Assembly (NCBI GenBank): GCA_947247005.1
Contig: OX365962.1
Span: forward strand, 5,243,201-5,307,200
DNA: 64,000 bases
DNA from: Spisula solida
Taxonomy: Eukaryota; Mollusca; Bivalvia; Venerida; Mactridae
Direction of reading: 5' to 3'
Below the pieces are notes generated by a model. That model searched no databases. It was not told the origin of the DNA and saw nothing but the letters and a program-made list of their open reading frames with translations. This document shows positions 1 to 10,749 of this stretch, in pieces (within the stretch, counting starts at the first letter, position 1; the number at the start of each line of letters is the position of its first letter). The position numbers and the translations under genes are program-made.

Positions 1-414
1 ATACCAGCTATACAAGCAGTTTAACATCATTTGTAAATCATTTTCATTTTTAGCCAAAATCACTTAATCATCCGCATATAACAATATTGATAGACAGGTA
101 CCATTTTCAAGTTCTATACCTACAGAACTATGTACTCTATGCCTTTAACTTTACAGCAAGGTCATTTACAAAACAGTTAAAAATGATTGGTGAGAGAATA
201 CACCCTGACGTTGACCAATCTTTATATCAAACCAGTCGCTTCTATAGCCATCCACTTTGACACAAGGTTGAACATTTTCATATAATGATGTTATAGCCTT
301 AAGCATCCTATTATTAACATAAATATATGCAATACGGTTCCACAAAATGGATCGGTCAACCTTATCATAAGCTTTTTGGAAGTCTATAAAAGCCGCAAAT
401 GTAGGCAGTCTTTT

Positions 415-678
415 AGTTTAGTTTATACTAATTTATTTAAGGTCGATTGTGAAACAAGTTTTTCCAACTTATATAAATCACTCTCAACACCTCATTCATG
501 ATGCAATCCATCGCCACGAGGGTATGAGAGAAGAGAAGCCAGTTTCCCTTTTATGCTGAGCGTCTAGCAAGGGAATTTCGGGTACCGTTTTTATTTCGTC
601 TTTGGTATGACGCGGCCAGGGATCGAACCCGAGACCTCCCGCACTCGAAGCGAACGCTCAACCACTAGGCTATCGAGG
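415..678 (-). mobile_element. tRNA-derived SINE inserted in LINE RT, 12-bp target duplication
   Basis: On the minus strand the head carries Pol III boxes: A-box TAGCCTAGTGG and B-box GGTTCGATCCC at about 672-620. The body follows, then an AT-rich tail at about 440-415. The 12-mer AGGCAGTCTTTT occurs at 403-414 and again at 679-690, a perfect target-site duplication. Removing 415-690 restores the LINE frame into motif A. Related copies are at 11600-11858, 18296-18412, 22918-23106, 28073-28334 and 58030-58290. Confidence 0.9.
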
Positions 679-716
679 AGGCAGTCTTTTCTTGAGCCTA
701 GATTCAACAATGGTTG

Positions 717-1358
717 TCAGACTTGCCAAGTGGTGAGATGTACTTCTCCCTTGCAACAGATTACCATTTTCAAACCACTTGATAATCTTTCATTCAAAAT
801 TGACCAACACAACTTGTACATAGTTGAGGCTAATGTAATTCCTCTGTATGACATAGGATCTCTAGGGTTTAACATATTTGATTTTGGTATTGGATTGATT
901 ACACCTTTGCCCCAGTCAGACGGTACCTTTTCAGTCTCAAAACAAACATTGGAAATTCTATGTAAAAGTGATACACATGTATTATTTCTGAAAATTTCAT
1001 ATGGAATGTTATCTAACCCACTGACTTTATTCTTACCAGCTTTACTTATGGCTTTTTCAACCTCAAGTACAGATATATGTTCATTACATTCTGGTACAAT
1101 TTCAGCATTATCTCTTCTATTTTCTATAATAGCAATATTATTTACAATCTGTACATCCTGATTACATTGGTATAACTTTGCAAAACTTGTTCCCCTGTGT
1201 CTAACAACATGGACTGGATGCGAAATTACAGAGCCATTTTCTTCAACAAATTCCATTGGTATGTTTTTAGTTTTAGCCGAGTTCACACCCACTTTCCCAA
1301 TTGATTTCCAAAATTTATTTGGATCTTGTTTTACACTGGCCAACAATTCATCCTGCAA
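717..1358 (-). pseudogene. LINE reverse transcriptase, N-terminal part
   Basis: This 213-codon minus-strand segment has the RT lead-in typical of LINEs. It contains DPNKFWKSIGKVG, a motif-0 stretch VEKAISKAGKNKVSGLDNIP, and SDWGKGVINPIPKS followed by SYRGITLAST (RT motif 1). The RT continues below 415 after removal of the inserted SINE, giving motif A at 390-361 and YADD at 79-66. Confidence 0.8.
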
Positions 1359-1441
1359 ACTATACCAATAACTTCTTTTCGCAGACTGTCATTCTCTATT
1401 AAAAGTCTTCCTAGAATTGGTAAAATATACTTTTAATAGTT

Positions 1442-2590
1442 TTATTCTATATGGAACAGTGCATTAAGCCATGATTTTTCAGCAATACATGATAAATTCC
1501 ATAATTCCGATAATCTATCAGACCACCATGGTTTACCGACCTTTCGCTTCCGATTTGAAATTGAGTCACCACTAGCCTTAACCCGGTTAGGAATGTTCAA
1601 AATCATCTCTGATTTAATAGTGTTACAGAATGACATGTAGCATTGATCAATACACACCTGCTCCATATCATTGACCGACTGTAACAATTGTTGTACAGTA
1701 TCAGCACCCTGCAGAAAATCGTCTGGGATTATATCAGTTGAGAATTTAATTTGCTCATGGTTCTTGGGCAACACATGAGGAACAGACACATCACGAAATG
1801 CATGTTTAACATTCCAAACAAGAAGCGAGTGATCGGGAATACCAACTGGTTGCTGGAAATTAATTTCCTGCACCAACTCTGAAGGACGGATAACGTTGAA
1901 TCCATCAAACAAATGCAAATCTGTGTGACGACTAAACAAAAATCTACCACAGAGGAACCTTGCGGTCTTATACATGTATAATCATTTTTAACATAATGTC
2001 TGCCATTTAATATACATAGATTGGCGTTAATTAAAAAGTATATAAATGGTTCACTGTATGAATTACATGAATAATCTATCACATCTCTGATTGTTACATT
2101 ATCGACTCCCTCAATACAATCGCTGTCTTTGCCACAGCGGCTATTAAAATCACCACACATAATAATTATGGTTCCTTTATTTCGATATGCATAAATTCCA
2201 GTAAGAACTTTATCAAAGAACATGTTAGGATCAACAATTCTTGGTGAGGTTTTTGGGGGTAAGTAACACACACACATATAGTAAGATACATTGCTATTTT
2301 TCTCTTCCAATAGAATCCATAAAAGACCTTCATCATTATTGTCAATAACAGATATATCAAAATATTTATACATTTCCTTTTTAATGAAAAATCCACCCCC
2401 TGAACCTGACCAGGCATTTCTATGTATATATTTTCTGTTATTACCTATCCATACATAATTTTCAAGTGATAAATTTTCATTTAGTTTTAGATTGGTTTCA
2501 GCTACCCCTATAACATCAAGATCATATTGATTAATGATAGCTTCTCTAAAATTAGAATTTACTGATTCAATGTCATTGTTCCATGTATTG
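1442..2590 (-). pseudogene. LINE apurinic-like endonuclease remnant
   Basis: The minus-strand translation shows the EN core in order: NTWNND near 2590, VIGVAETN (catalytic Glu region, about 2505), WSGSGGGFFIK near 2400, a CVCYLPPK strand, CGDFNSRCG (the metal-binding GDFN box, about 2160-2130), and an SDH-like PDHSLLVWN at about 1835-1810. A frame change is needed near 1975-1985 because the reading frames 2373-1729 and 1975-1442 overlap. The enzyme would nick target DNA for target-primed reverse transcription. Inactive. Confidence 0.75.
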
Positions 2591-2613
2591 ACATTCCAGA
2601 ATCCTCATGTCCA

Positions 2614-3320
2614 CTAAAAGTGAGATCTACCCTCACGTGGGCCACCACGAGGGCCACCCCTGCCACGGCCTCTGCGTTGCTGCTGCTGCCAGACGTTGTT
2701 GTTGCCACTTGTTGTTGTACCAGAGTTATTTCTCCAATTTTGAGGATTATTTTGTCCCCCCACCAATGTTCCCATCGGTTCTTGTATTGTTCTGATGCCT
2801 GATTTTATTAACCACACGTGAGCCTGTGAAACTTATGTTTGTCCGTCTATTAATAATGGTATTGCCAATATTTCGGATATTAGATTCTAACTTCTCTCAC
2901 TGAGCGGCTTATCTGCTGTGATGAAGACTTCAGAATATTTTCTGCTTTTTAACAAATCTTTTTTGAATTTAACACTTTTTGCTTTTCATCAACACTGCCA
3001 CACTTGGCCACTACAACTCCCGGCTTCTCTGACCTGGACTACTTCCTTTGAACATTAATTATGTTCACATCTTTCAGACCAAGATCCTGGTGTAACACAT
3101 CGAACACCTTTCTGTTCAGGTTTTCACCCTCGTGGAATGGCAAATAACGCAAAATAATGTTCTCCGCGAGTTCGGAATCTCCTTCAGTTGTTCACTGGTG
3201 GTTTTCACTAGCCGTCTTTTACAGAAATATCTGCGATGTCACCAGACAGCTCATGTTTTACATCACCTTACATCACCAATCTTTTTATCTAACTCATTTC
3301 TGATTTTTCAGTGATAATTT
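2614..3320 (-). pseudogene. LINE ORF1-like remnant, Gly/Arg-rich C-terminus
   Basis: On the minus strand the frames recover an RRM-like ORF1 pattern. It includes a stretch reading as NLRYLPFHEGENLNRKVFDV and later VFITADKPLSERS. It ends in a basic tail with repeated RGRGG and PRGG motifs (about 2690-2620), like an RNA-binding box. Only 67 codons at 2817-2614 remain open; upstream parts need several frame changes. The role would be binding of element RNA in the particle. The assignment rests on position just before the endonuclease and on the basic tail. Confidence 0.5.
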
Positions 3321-3852
3321 ATATGTCAAAGGGAGATAATTTATATGTTAAAGTGAGATAATTTATTTGTCGAAGGAAGATAATTTATGTGTCAAAGGAC
3401 CATAATGCATACGTCAAAGGAAGATAATTAATACATCAAAGGGAGATAATTCATACATCAAAGGGATATAATTTATACATCAAAAGGAGATAATTAATGC
3501 ATCAAAGGGAGATAATTTATACATCAAAGGGATATAATTTATATATCAAAGCGTGATTATTTATATGTCAAAAGGAGATAATTTATATGTCGAAGAAAGA
3601 TAATTTATATGTCAAAGGGAGATAATGTATATGTCAAAGGGAGAGTATTTACATGTCAAAGGGAGATTATTTTTACATCAAAGGGAGATAATTTATAATG
3701 TCAAAGGGATATAATTTATATGTCAAAGGGGTATAATTTATATGTCAAAGGTTGATAATGTATATGTCAAAGGGAGATCATTTATAGGTCAAAGGGAGAT
3801 AATTTATACATCAAAGGGGGATTATTTATACATCAAAGGGAGATAATTTAAA
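3308..3852. repeat. 22-bp minisatellite
   Basis: About 24 head-to-tail copies of a 22-bp unit close to GATAATTTATATGTCAAAGG, with small variants (ACATC for ATGTC, GGGAT, GTGAT). It starts at the 5' end of the LINE remnant and ends about 60 bp before the membrane-protein exon at 3915. Confidence 0.95.
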
Positions 3853-3914
3853 TTGTGTTGTACCTTTTTATATCTTTTCAATAGTTTTCACTCATAGAAT
3901 GATACATTTTTCAG

Positions 3915-4416
3915 ATGAAAACAACGACTTGGTTATTGGCCTGTCTGTTGGATTAGGTGTGATATTCCTCTGCTTTGTAGGAGTTATCGCCTATGTTATT
4001 ACTAAAAGGTAATATGTTTATTAACTTTATTCACATGTTTCTTTAATTATGTTTTGCCATGGGTTAGGCAATTGAATTTCTTGGCATTTTGTTGTGTTTG
4101 TGGTCTGTAATTTTTCTTAGTTTTGTTTTCTCTTGAATAATGACTTGTGTTTTGTTCATTTAATATGCATAATGTACATGTATAGTCACTTACAACTCAA
4201 TAATATGTGATGATATTGTATACTAATTCATTATTTGTGTGATGTGTGTCGCCGAGACTTTCATAAATGTATATATGTATCTATGTTTGTGCTTTCAGTC
4301 TCAAGAAGAAATCAAGAATTGACTCCGCTGGGAAAAGTGACAATATGCACCAAGCAAAACCCCAGATTCCATCGGCCCCAGAAGAACCACCACCGCCATA
4401 TTCAGTCATCTACTGA
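3915..4416 (+). CDS. 3' two exons of a single-pass membrane protein with PPPPY tail
   Basis: Exons 3915-4008 and 4299-4416 join in phase: donor AAAAG|GTAATA at 4008/4009, acceptor TTTCAG|T at 4298/4299. The first encodes a short acidic stretch (ENNDL) and one strongly hydrophobic helix of about 24 residues (starting VIGLSVGLGVIFL), ending TKS. The second encodes a basic stop-transfer LKKKSR and a 39-codon cytoplasmic tail ending EEPPPPYSVIY then TGA. PPPPY is a WW-domain ligand of the type found in Shisa or CYYR1-like proteins. That family is my guess from layout, since the extracellular exons lie left of the window or were lost to the LINE and minisatellite. The small exons fall below usual ORF length cutoffs. 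The frame, two good splice sites and the TM/tail logic support a real gene end. Confidence 0.65.
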
Positions 4417-4419
4417 AAT

Positions 4420-4625
4420 ACTGTAAAGTCATTAATTTTCGCGGGTATTAAATTTCGCGGATTATCGTAAAATTGTAATTTGGCGGTTTCTTAAATTCGT
4501 GGATTTTAAATATTGAAAGAAAAATCTCTTGTTACGTATTATGATGTCAATTATATATATTCGAGGGGATTTAATTTCACGATTTAGTGCATCCGCGAAA
4601 TTAGCCAATGATAGTGACTGCTTGT
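4420..4625. mobile_element. TACTGTAAA-type MITE remnant
   Basis: Starts TACTGTAAAGTC four bases after the membrane-protein stop codon and carries the TTTCGCGG motifs seen in the better copy at 60433-60655. A third start of this type (TTACTGTAAAATC with TTTCGCGGGC) is at 18521-18550. The right terminus is eroded. It forms part of the host gene's 3' UTR if that gene is transcribed. Confidence 0.5.
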
Positions 4626-4913
4626 GTATAATAACGATAAGCTTGTGAACAAATGTGATATTTTTTCTTAGGCCATAGTGTTTTCTATTAATTTAAGGCA
4701 AACCGGAATTTTTTTTAAAAAACATGCTGACGTGATCGAGGAGGAAATGGACATACTCGTATAACAAGTGTTTCCGAATAGTCTACGGTTTTTCAAACAA
4801 TAGAGAGGTTGCGGTGCGAACGTGCACGACAACTTGTACGTGTAGCTACCCGTACATGTATACGTACACGTCGCAATTAAATTGTCTTGCGAAACACAAC
4901 GTATGATAAAACC

Positions 4914-6507
4914 GAGTTTACCGAAAAGCCGATTGTTGAACAAAAAGAATGGTTTGACCAGGAATGTACCGAAGCGAGATACGTATATACAAATTCTTTG
5001 AATAGATATAAACGGGTCGGATCGGATTTAAACCGCGAGTTGTTTTGTCTAGACAAAAAAGAATATAAAAATATCTGTAGGAAAAAACGAGCGACATTTG
5101 AACGCGAAAAATTATTAGAAATTGAAAATTTAAAACATGCTAAACCGAAAGACTTCTGGAAGTATTTCAAGCGCAAAAATAAAACTTCAAATAATATTAG
5201 TCTTGACGATTTCAAACATTTCTTTTCGACATTAAGCAACGATACCTTCGATACACAAAATGATGAAGCAGAAACATTTTGTGAAAATCATGACTTTGAT
5301 GACGTAGATTGTAGTTTTGAGGAATTAAATACACCTATTACTTTAGATGAATTATTTAGTGCAATTAAATGTTTGAAGAGAGAGAAATCTGCTGGTAATG
5401 AGTTTATACTAAATGAATATATTTTAAGGTTATAGAAAGTATTGATATCTTGGCGTCTCATATATTGGATATTTTTAATACAGTTTTGGATTCGGGTTGT
5501 TTCCCGGACAAGTGGATGGAAGGTGTAATAGTTCCATTACATAAAAAGGGTGATTTAAATGACGTCAACAAATATAGAGGTATAACTTTAGTGAGTTGTC
5601 TGTCAAAATCATTTACTACCATATTGAACAAATAAATGGTCTCTTTTTGCGAATCAAATGATAAAATTTCCGACGCACAGTTTGGGTTTAGAAAAGGAAG
5701 GTCTACCGTTGATGCATTGTTTATATTATCAAATATGGTACAAAAATATTTGTCTGAAAACAAGAGATTATATTGCGTTTTTGTTGATCTTCGCAAATGT
5801 GTTGATACTATTTATAGAAATGCATTATGTATGAAACTATATAAAACTGGTATACAAGGTAAATTGTTAAGAATTATAAAAGACATGTATCAAAAGGTAA
5901 AATCCTGTGTACGTAACTGTGCTAGCTATTCGGATTGTTTCGAATATTCCGTAGGTTTAAGACAGGGTGAGATAATGTCACCGATACTTTTTTCTCTTTT
6001 CATTGAAGATTTGGAATTACATTTACAAGGTGTAGGCCTTACTATAGATGATATCGTTTAATTATATTGCTTTTTGCTGATGACATGGTAATTCTTGGTA
6101 AAACTCCAGAAGAATTGCAAAATAGTTTAGATCTACTGTGCGATTATTGTAATCAACGGGGATTAGAGGTTAACACAAATAAAACAAAAATCGTAGTATT
6201 CCAAAAAGGGGGTAGACTATTAAATAATGAAAATTGGATTTATAATGGGGTGAATATTGAAGCTGTAGATAATGTCAACTATTTGGGTACAGTGTTTAAT
6301 TATACGGGGTCATTTAATCTAAATCAGCAATATGTAGTAGGCAAGGCATTGAATGCTTTAAATACTCTTTTAGTTAATTGTAAGAAATTCAAGTTAAAAC
6401 CCAAAATACTTTGCCAATTGTTCGATTCGTTTGTTGGTTCTATACTTAATTATTCTTCAGAAATATGGGGCTTTAGTGAAAATAAAGATCTTGAAAGGAT
6501 TTTGTAA
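4914..6507 (+). pseudogene. LINE reverse transcriptase, broken
   Basis: Four consecutive open segments (to 5435, 5450-5635, 5636-6061, 6067-6507) give one RT when stops and small frame changes are ignored. Landmarks: FWKYFKRKNK (about 5155), GCFPDKWMEGVIVPLHKKGD (about 5493), DAQFGFRKGRSTVDALFIL (about 5670), motif A VFVDLRKCVDT where the usual KAFD is changed to KCVD, GLRQGEIMSPILFSLF (about 5955), LLFADDMVILG (about 6067), and NYLGTVF (about 6280). The catalytic aspartates of motif A and FADD are still present. Confidence 0.85.
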
Positions 6508-7427
6508 GCGTATTTTAAATGTAAGAACTTCTACTTGCGCAACAGGAGTGTATGGGGAGCTTGGCAGATATTCATTGTTTATTTCAAGATATTTACGCAT
6601 ACTAAAATATGGGTTTAAATTATTGAATACAGACAACATTATCAAAGACAGAGTATATAACCAAGCACTAGCAGATTGTAATCAAAGCACTGAGAGTACT
6701 AATGGAAGGCGATCTGGTTGCTGCTACTAAAGCTTAAACCGACTTTACACGTTTATACTGCCGATCTTGTCTTAAATGTCAAAATAGGCATATGTGACTA
6801 TATAGGCATGTCGGGTATATAAATAATTGTTAAAAGGTGCATATTAATTTATATGTAATACGTGTATTGAATGCGTATATCAAAAGTGGCTTTAAAATAA
6901 TACTACGCGCCTATCTATCAGATTCTACAGTACCGTCTTGTAATCACTTCCCTCACAGCGGGAGACAGTCTATAGAAAGCGGCTAGCTAGTACAGCGACA
7001 CCATATGATTGCATAACAGTACTTTGCAGACCGTATACGATTCATTGATAAAACCATCACTTGACCGCAGTCTGAAGTTTCTAAAAATAGCTTTACAGCC
7101 TGGACATTTGATAAACACGTCATTTTCGTACTATGGAACAAGTTCGGTATCAGCCGGTGTAGTGATTTTTTTGGCCAAAATATCGATTTAACGAACAGTT
7201 TCACAATATTTCTTTATCTTAGAATAAACAAATGTTGCTGATTGGCTTAAATCAGGTAAAAAATTTAGAGAAACATATGTAGCAGTATTGGGAATGTTGA
7301 CAGTTTCTGGAACTACTTGAATGCGGATTCACATAGCAGCCTAAAGGCGGTTAATTTTGTATTAAGAAATGGGCAATTGTAGTAATGAGAGGCTTAATCG
7401 CCTCCCAAAACTGGCGTTTCTAATTGG

Positions 7428-7928
7428 GTGGCAAATATAAAAAAAATGTTATCAACTTATGGTTTTGTAGATGTATGGGAGTATCCCGAATCTGTAAATG
7501 TAAATATATTTTTGAATGTTTTTAAGCAACGTTTCATAGATTGTTTTATTCAAAACTGGCGTACAGATAAAGAAATAAGTGGTGTGCTTAACCTTTACAA
7601 TCATATTAAATTAAATTTTCATTATGAAGAATATTTAGACATTTTAACATTTTCATTACGTCATGTCATTACAAAATTAAGAATTTCGGCACATTCATTA
7701 AGAATACATACTGGTAGATATTTAAGAAATAGACTAGAAAGAAATGAGCGAGTATGCCAATGTTGTCATTTAGGAGATATTGAAGACGAATATCATTTTA
7801 TTATAATTTGCCCGTGTTTTGATGATCTGAGAAAAATATATATTAAAAAGTACTATTACGTTAGACCAAGTATGTTTAAATTTTTGGAACTTTTGAACTC
7901 TATAAAAAAACTCAGTTATATAAATTAG
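7428..7928 (+). pseudogene. LINE RT C-terminal zinc-binding tail
   Basis: This 166-codon open segment has the layout of the C-terminus of L2/CR1/I-type LINE proteins. A helical stretch is followed by LRIHTGRYLRNRLERNERVC and the cysteine/histidine cluster CQCC...EDEYHFIIICPCF. It belongs to the LINE at 4914-8146 and ends 220 bp before the 3' target duplication. Confidence 0.7.
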
Positions 7929-8384
7929 CTATATATTATAAGAAAGCTGTAATGATTAGAAATAATAGTTTGAATAATATGAACTAACAACGAATAATAT
8001 AGTTTATCCTCGACTGTCAATTTATTTACTAACAAAATAAGCGTGACTGTGATAACTGTATGTATGTATATATGTTTATATGTTATATGTATAGATGATG
8101 TACTATGTACAAGTCTGAATAAATATCCGTTCTGTTCTGTTCTGTGTAAAACCACGTGACAGTTGTAACATGATTTCTTCGTGAATCGATAATGAGTGTT
8201 TAATTCTTGATGAAATCTTGACGTTCCCGTGCATACGCATACACGTGTGACAAAGTACACATTATATTTTCGTCTGTCACACGTCCGTTACTTATAAAAT
8301 CTACACATACTTGTATGAAGAAATACCCAAAAATTGTATTCACGTAGCCGTTCACGTTACACGTTGACTTACGCAACCTCTCTA

Positions 8385-8777
8385 ATATCAGATAAGAGAC
8401 CTCGGACCATTTTGGCTATTTTGATATATGTCTATTCCCTTCGCCCGACGGCAAATATTTGAAAACCTTCCATTAAACCTAAAACATTTATAAACTATGG
8501 CCTTATCTATATGTGTATTTTTATAGATAATCGTATGCTATTATGTAGCTATAGTGCTACAAAATACATTGCAAAATACGTACACCTGTGTGTGATGTGG
8601 AGAACAATAACCTTTTGTATCATATTTAGTCACTCTTTATGACTTTATAACAATTACATATAGTTCAACTTCTTTGATTTAGTGAGTATAGATGTTTAAC
8701 GACCTTCGAAATATGACCCTTGGTTGAGTTCATTGGCTAAGGTTGAAACGATATTTTTTTATATATTATATTATATT
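8385..8777. other. AT-rich spacer, nothing recognised
   Basis: No open frame, inverted repeat or splice pair that I can support between the split TIR element and the 0.6-kb element that follows. Confidence 0.4.
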
Positions 8778-9389
8778 AGTCTCCAGGAAACCTGCTATAA
8801 TGACATTATGTAATTACTGCATTTAACAAGGTTTTAAAAAAGCTTTCAAATAAGAAAAAATGACGTATCAATAGTTTCAAATTTAAGTCATTTATCAATA
8901 TATTACTACATGTATATCTTAGCTTTAAAATTTCTTATGAATTATATCGAAATCACATACTTCGTTGCTATGGTAACCAATGCCGGAAATGTACTCCGAT
9001 TGAGAAAAACGATGAGTCAGTTGTTTAAAACATTAGTAGTCTTACTCTGAATACAAACACTTCAGATTTTGATACGTATTTAAAAAATTAAAATATAATT
9101 CTAGCACACGATGCTATTTTGAACAATTTATGTCAAGAATTGATCAAATGGTGTAATTATGACACTCTTGTTACAGTGACATCGAATGACGTTCCAATGA
9201 CGTTTGCGACGCCACACAAAAAGCACCAACTAGGGACTCTACAAAATTAGCTGTAACGTTCTTAAAATTCAAGATATTAACAAAAGTTCTATTGCATTTT
9301 GCTTCATTAACATTATCCTTTACAACTATTTAAAATCTCAAATTCAATATTTTTGTCAAAATGGCAGGTTTTCCTGGAGACTGGCTCAT
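8778..9389. mobile_element. 0.6-kb TIR element, copy 1
   Basis: Starts AGTCTCCAGGAAACCTGC and ends GCAGGTTTTCCTGGAGACTG followed by GCTCAT: inverted repeats of about 18-24 bp. It aligns along its whole length, in the same orientation, with the copy at 60804-61400, sharing TTGCTATGGTAACCAATGCCG-like and GAGAAAAACGA blocks. No coding capacity is seen, so it is a non-autonomous DNA element. The first bases of the left end are lost in this copy. Confidence 0.8.
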
Positions 9390-9424
9390 ATATATTATAA
9401 ATTCACGTTAACTTTCAAGTTGAC

Positions 9425-9500
9425 AGCGTGGCCTAGTGGTTAAGATGATCTATACTCAGAACATTCTTTTTATATGGGCTGTGGGTTCGAGTCCGCTGCT
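9425..9500 (+). mobile_element. tRNA-like SINE head
   Basis: A-box TGGCCTAGTGG and B-box GGTTCGAGTCC are spaced like a tRNA promoter, but the acceptor ends do not pair, so it is a SINE head and not a tRNA gene. A second head on the minus strand at about 9960-10030 faces it. Confidence 0.5.
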
Positions 9501-9959
9501 AAACTCTTTTTCAATAATTTTACTATCAAAATACATGAGTTTCATTTATATATTGTATTACTTAATGAATGATAAAATTATGTTTTAGTTTTAATACAAA
9601 TTTGCTTTGTTTCGTTTATTTTGTGAGTTTATCCCGCCCTGGGTATTGTATTTATTGCTCAGATGACATGTGCAATCGGGTTGAATTACAAACTATTTTC
9701 ATCATTGGTTTCGCTGGAATCACCACTCTTAGAATATTCTGTAGAAACGTCAAAATTAATTAGCGTTTACTCTGGTAATACAAGGAGCACATATGCAGTT
9801 TGGGTGACCGTTGACAAATATTTCTGTTCAACAGTCTTGACGTGGGAATGTTTTCAATGATTAAAATACAAAGGCAATAGATAAGTTTTAGGAATATATA
9901 TAAAATAGACATGCACGCGAATGTTTTATTTAGCAAAATTAAAGAAATCAAATGAATGG

Positions 9960-10030
9960 CATTTGAACCCAAGCAAAAAATATCTTTAGATCAATAAGCA
10001 GTAGCTTAGCCCACTGCGCCATGGAGGACG
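9960..10030 (-). mobile_element. tRNA-like SINE head, opposite orientation
   Basis: Minus strand reads ATGGCGCAGTGGGCTAAGC (A-box like) and GGGTTCAAATGCC (B-box like). There is no pairing acceptor stem. It converges on the head at 9425-9500; the 460 bp between them hold no other feature I recognise. Confidence 0.45.
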
Positions 10031-10142
10031 ATGTATGCTACAATTTCAAATAATAGTTTTACCTGGATTATTTCTTAATTAAAAGTACAGTTACGCCCGA
10101 ACGATTGTTGTTTATCTATACAGGGGTCACTGTCAATGAAAA

Positions 10143-10745
10143 GTTAACACATTACATGTTAGAGTAAACTTCCTCGATTTAGTGTATCAAGGGGAGTCAC
10201 TCTCAATGAATAGTTAACACATTACATGTTAGAGTAAACTCCCTCGATTTAGTGTATCAAGGGGAGTCACTCTCAATGAATAGTTAACACATTACGTGGT
10301 ACAGTAAACTCCCTTGATTTAGTGAATCAAGGGGAGTCACTCTTTAATGACTTTATTACACAGAGCAGGATATAGTTATCTTCCTTGATTTAGTGAGTCA
10401 ATGAGAGTCACTCTCAATGAATAGTTACCACATTACATCGGAGAGTAAACTAAATCAAGGGGAGTCACTCTCGATTCCTATATAACGAATTACGTATATG
10501 AGATACATTTCATTAATTATAAGTGTAAGTGTTGACAAAGACGTGATGAGAAAAGTCCTATTATTTATGGATCACCACTCGAACAAGGAACAGTTAACTC
10601 TCTTGAATAAGTAAATCAGGTACAGTCACTAGTATGTAACAATTACAGGGAAGAATTAATTGCCTTGGTTTAGTTAATCAATAAATCAAGGGAAGTCACT
10701 CTCAACGACTATGTAACACTTACAGGGACGAGTTACCTCCATTGA
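10143..10745. repeat. 70-bp tandem repeat with internal palindrome
   Basis: The anchor GTTAACACATTAC recurs at 10143, 10213 and 10283, a period of 70 bp, then decays over roughly five further copies. Each unit contains CCCTTGATT-TAGTG-AATCAAGGG (clearest at 10311-10333), a 9-bp perfect stem, followed by GAGTCACTCTCAATGA. Confidence 0.85.
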
Positions 10746-10749
10746 CTTA

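Larger units (their letters stand above)
1..3320 (-). mobile_element. Non-LTR retrotransposon (LINE), decayed, runs off left edge
   Basis: Read on the minus strand this is a LINE in the usual order: a basic ORF1-like part (about 3320-2600), an APE-type endonuclease (about 2590-1440), and a reverse transcriptase (1358 down to base 1). RT motif A is visible as FIDFQKAYD at 390-361, and the catalytic YADD box at 79-66 is followed at once by an in-frame stop. Frames are broken in several places, so this copy is dead. A SINE interrupts the RT at 415-678. The 3' end is outside the window. The family (CR1/L2/Jockey side of the APE-type elements) is inferred from domain order only. Confidence 0.85.
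4914..8146 (+). mobile_element. 5'-truncated LINE with TAAAACC target duplication
   Basis: The 7-mer TAAAACC is present at 4907-4913 and 8147-8153. The body starts inside the region between endonuclease and RT, runs through RT motifs (motif 1 KYRGITLVS, FGFRKGRST, VDLRKCVDT, GLRQGEIMSP, LLFADDM), and ends with a C-terminal zinc-binding domain. The tail is AATAAATATCC followed by three TTCTG repeats, a microsatellite-type 3' end rather than poly(A). Stops and frameshifts make it inactive. The middle (6730-7425) is poorly readable. Confidence 0.85.
4801..8384. mobile_element. TIR element split by a LINE
   Basis: Ends are TAGAGAGGTTGC at 4801-4812 and its exact complement GCAACCTCTCTA at 8373-8384, most simply a TA target plus a GAGAGGTTGC inverted repeat. 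The element itself is only 4803-4913 plus 8154-8382. A second, uninterrupted copy in opposite orientation at 12444-12807 aligns across the break, so the 3.2-kb LINE between is a later insertion. The left arm is rich in GTACGTGTA/TACACGTAC motifs. Confidence 0.75.

Noticed and set aside
607..1161. 184-codon plus-strand frame
   Set aside because: Antisense shadow of the LINE RT and the inserted SINE; it begins in the SINE head.
3308..3852. CRISPR-like array
   Set aside because: Direct tandem repeats with no unique spacers in a eukaryotic context.
9425..9500. tRNA gene
   Set aside because: Pol III boxes present but no acceptor-stem pairing; the same applies to the other tRNA-like heads.
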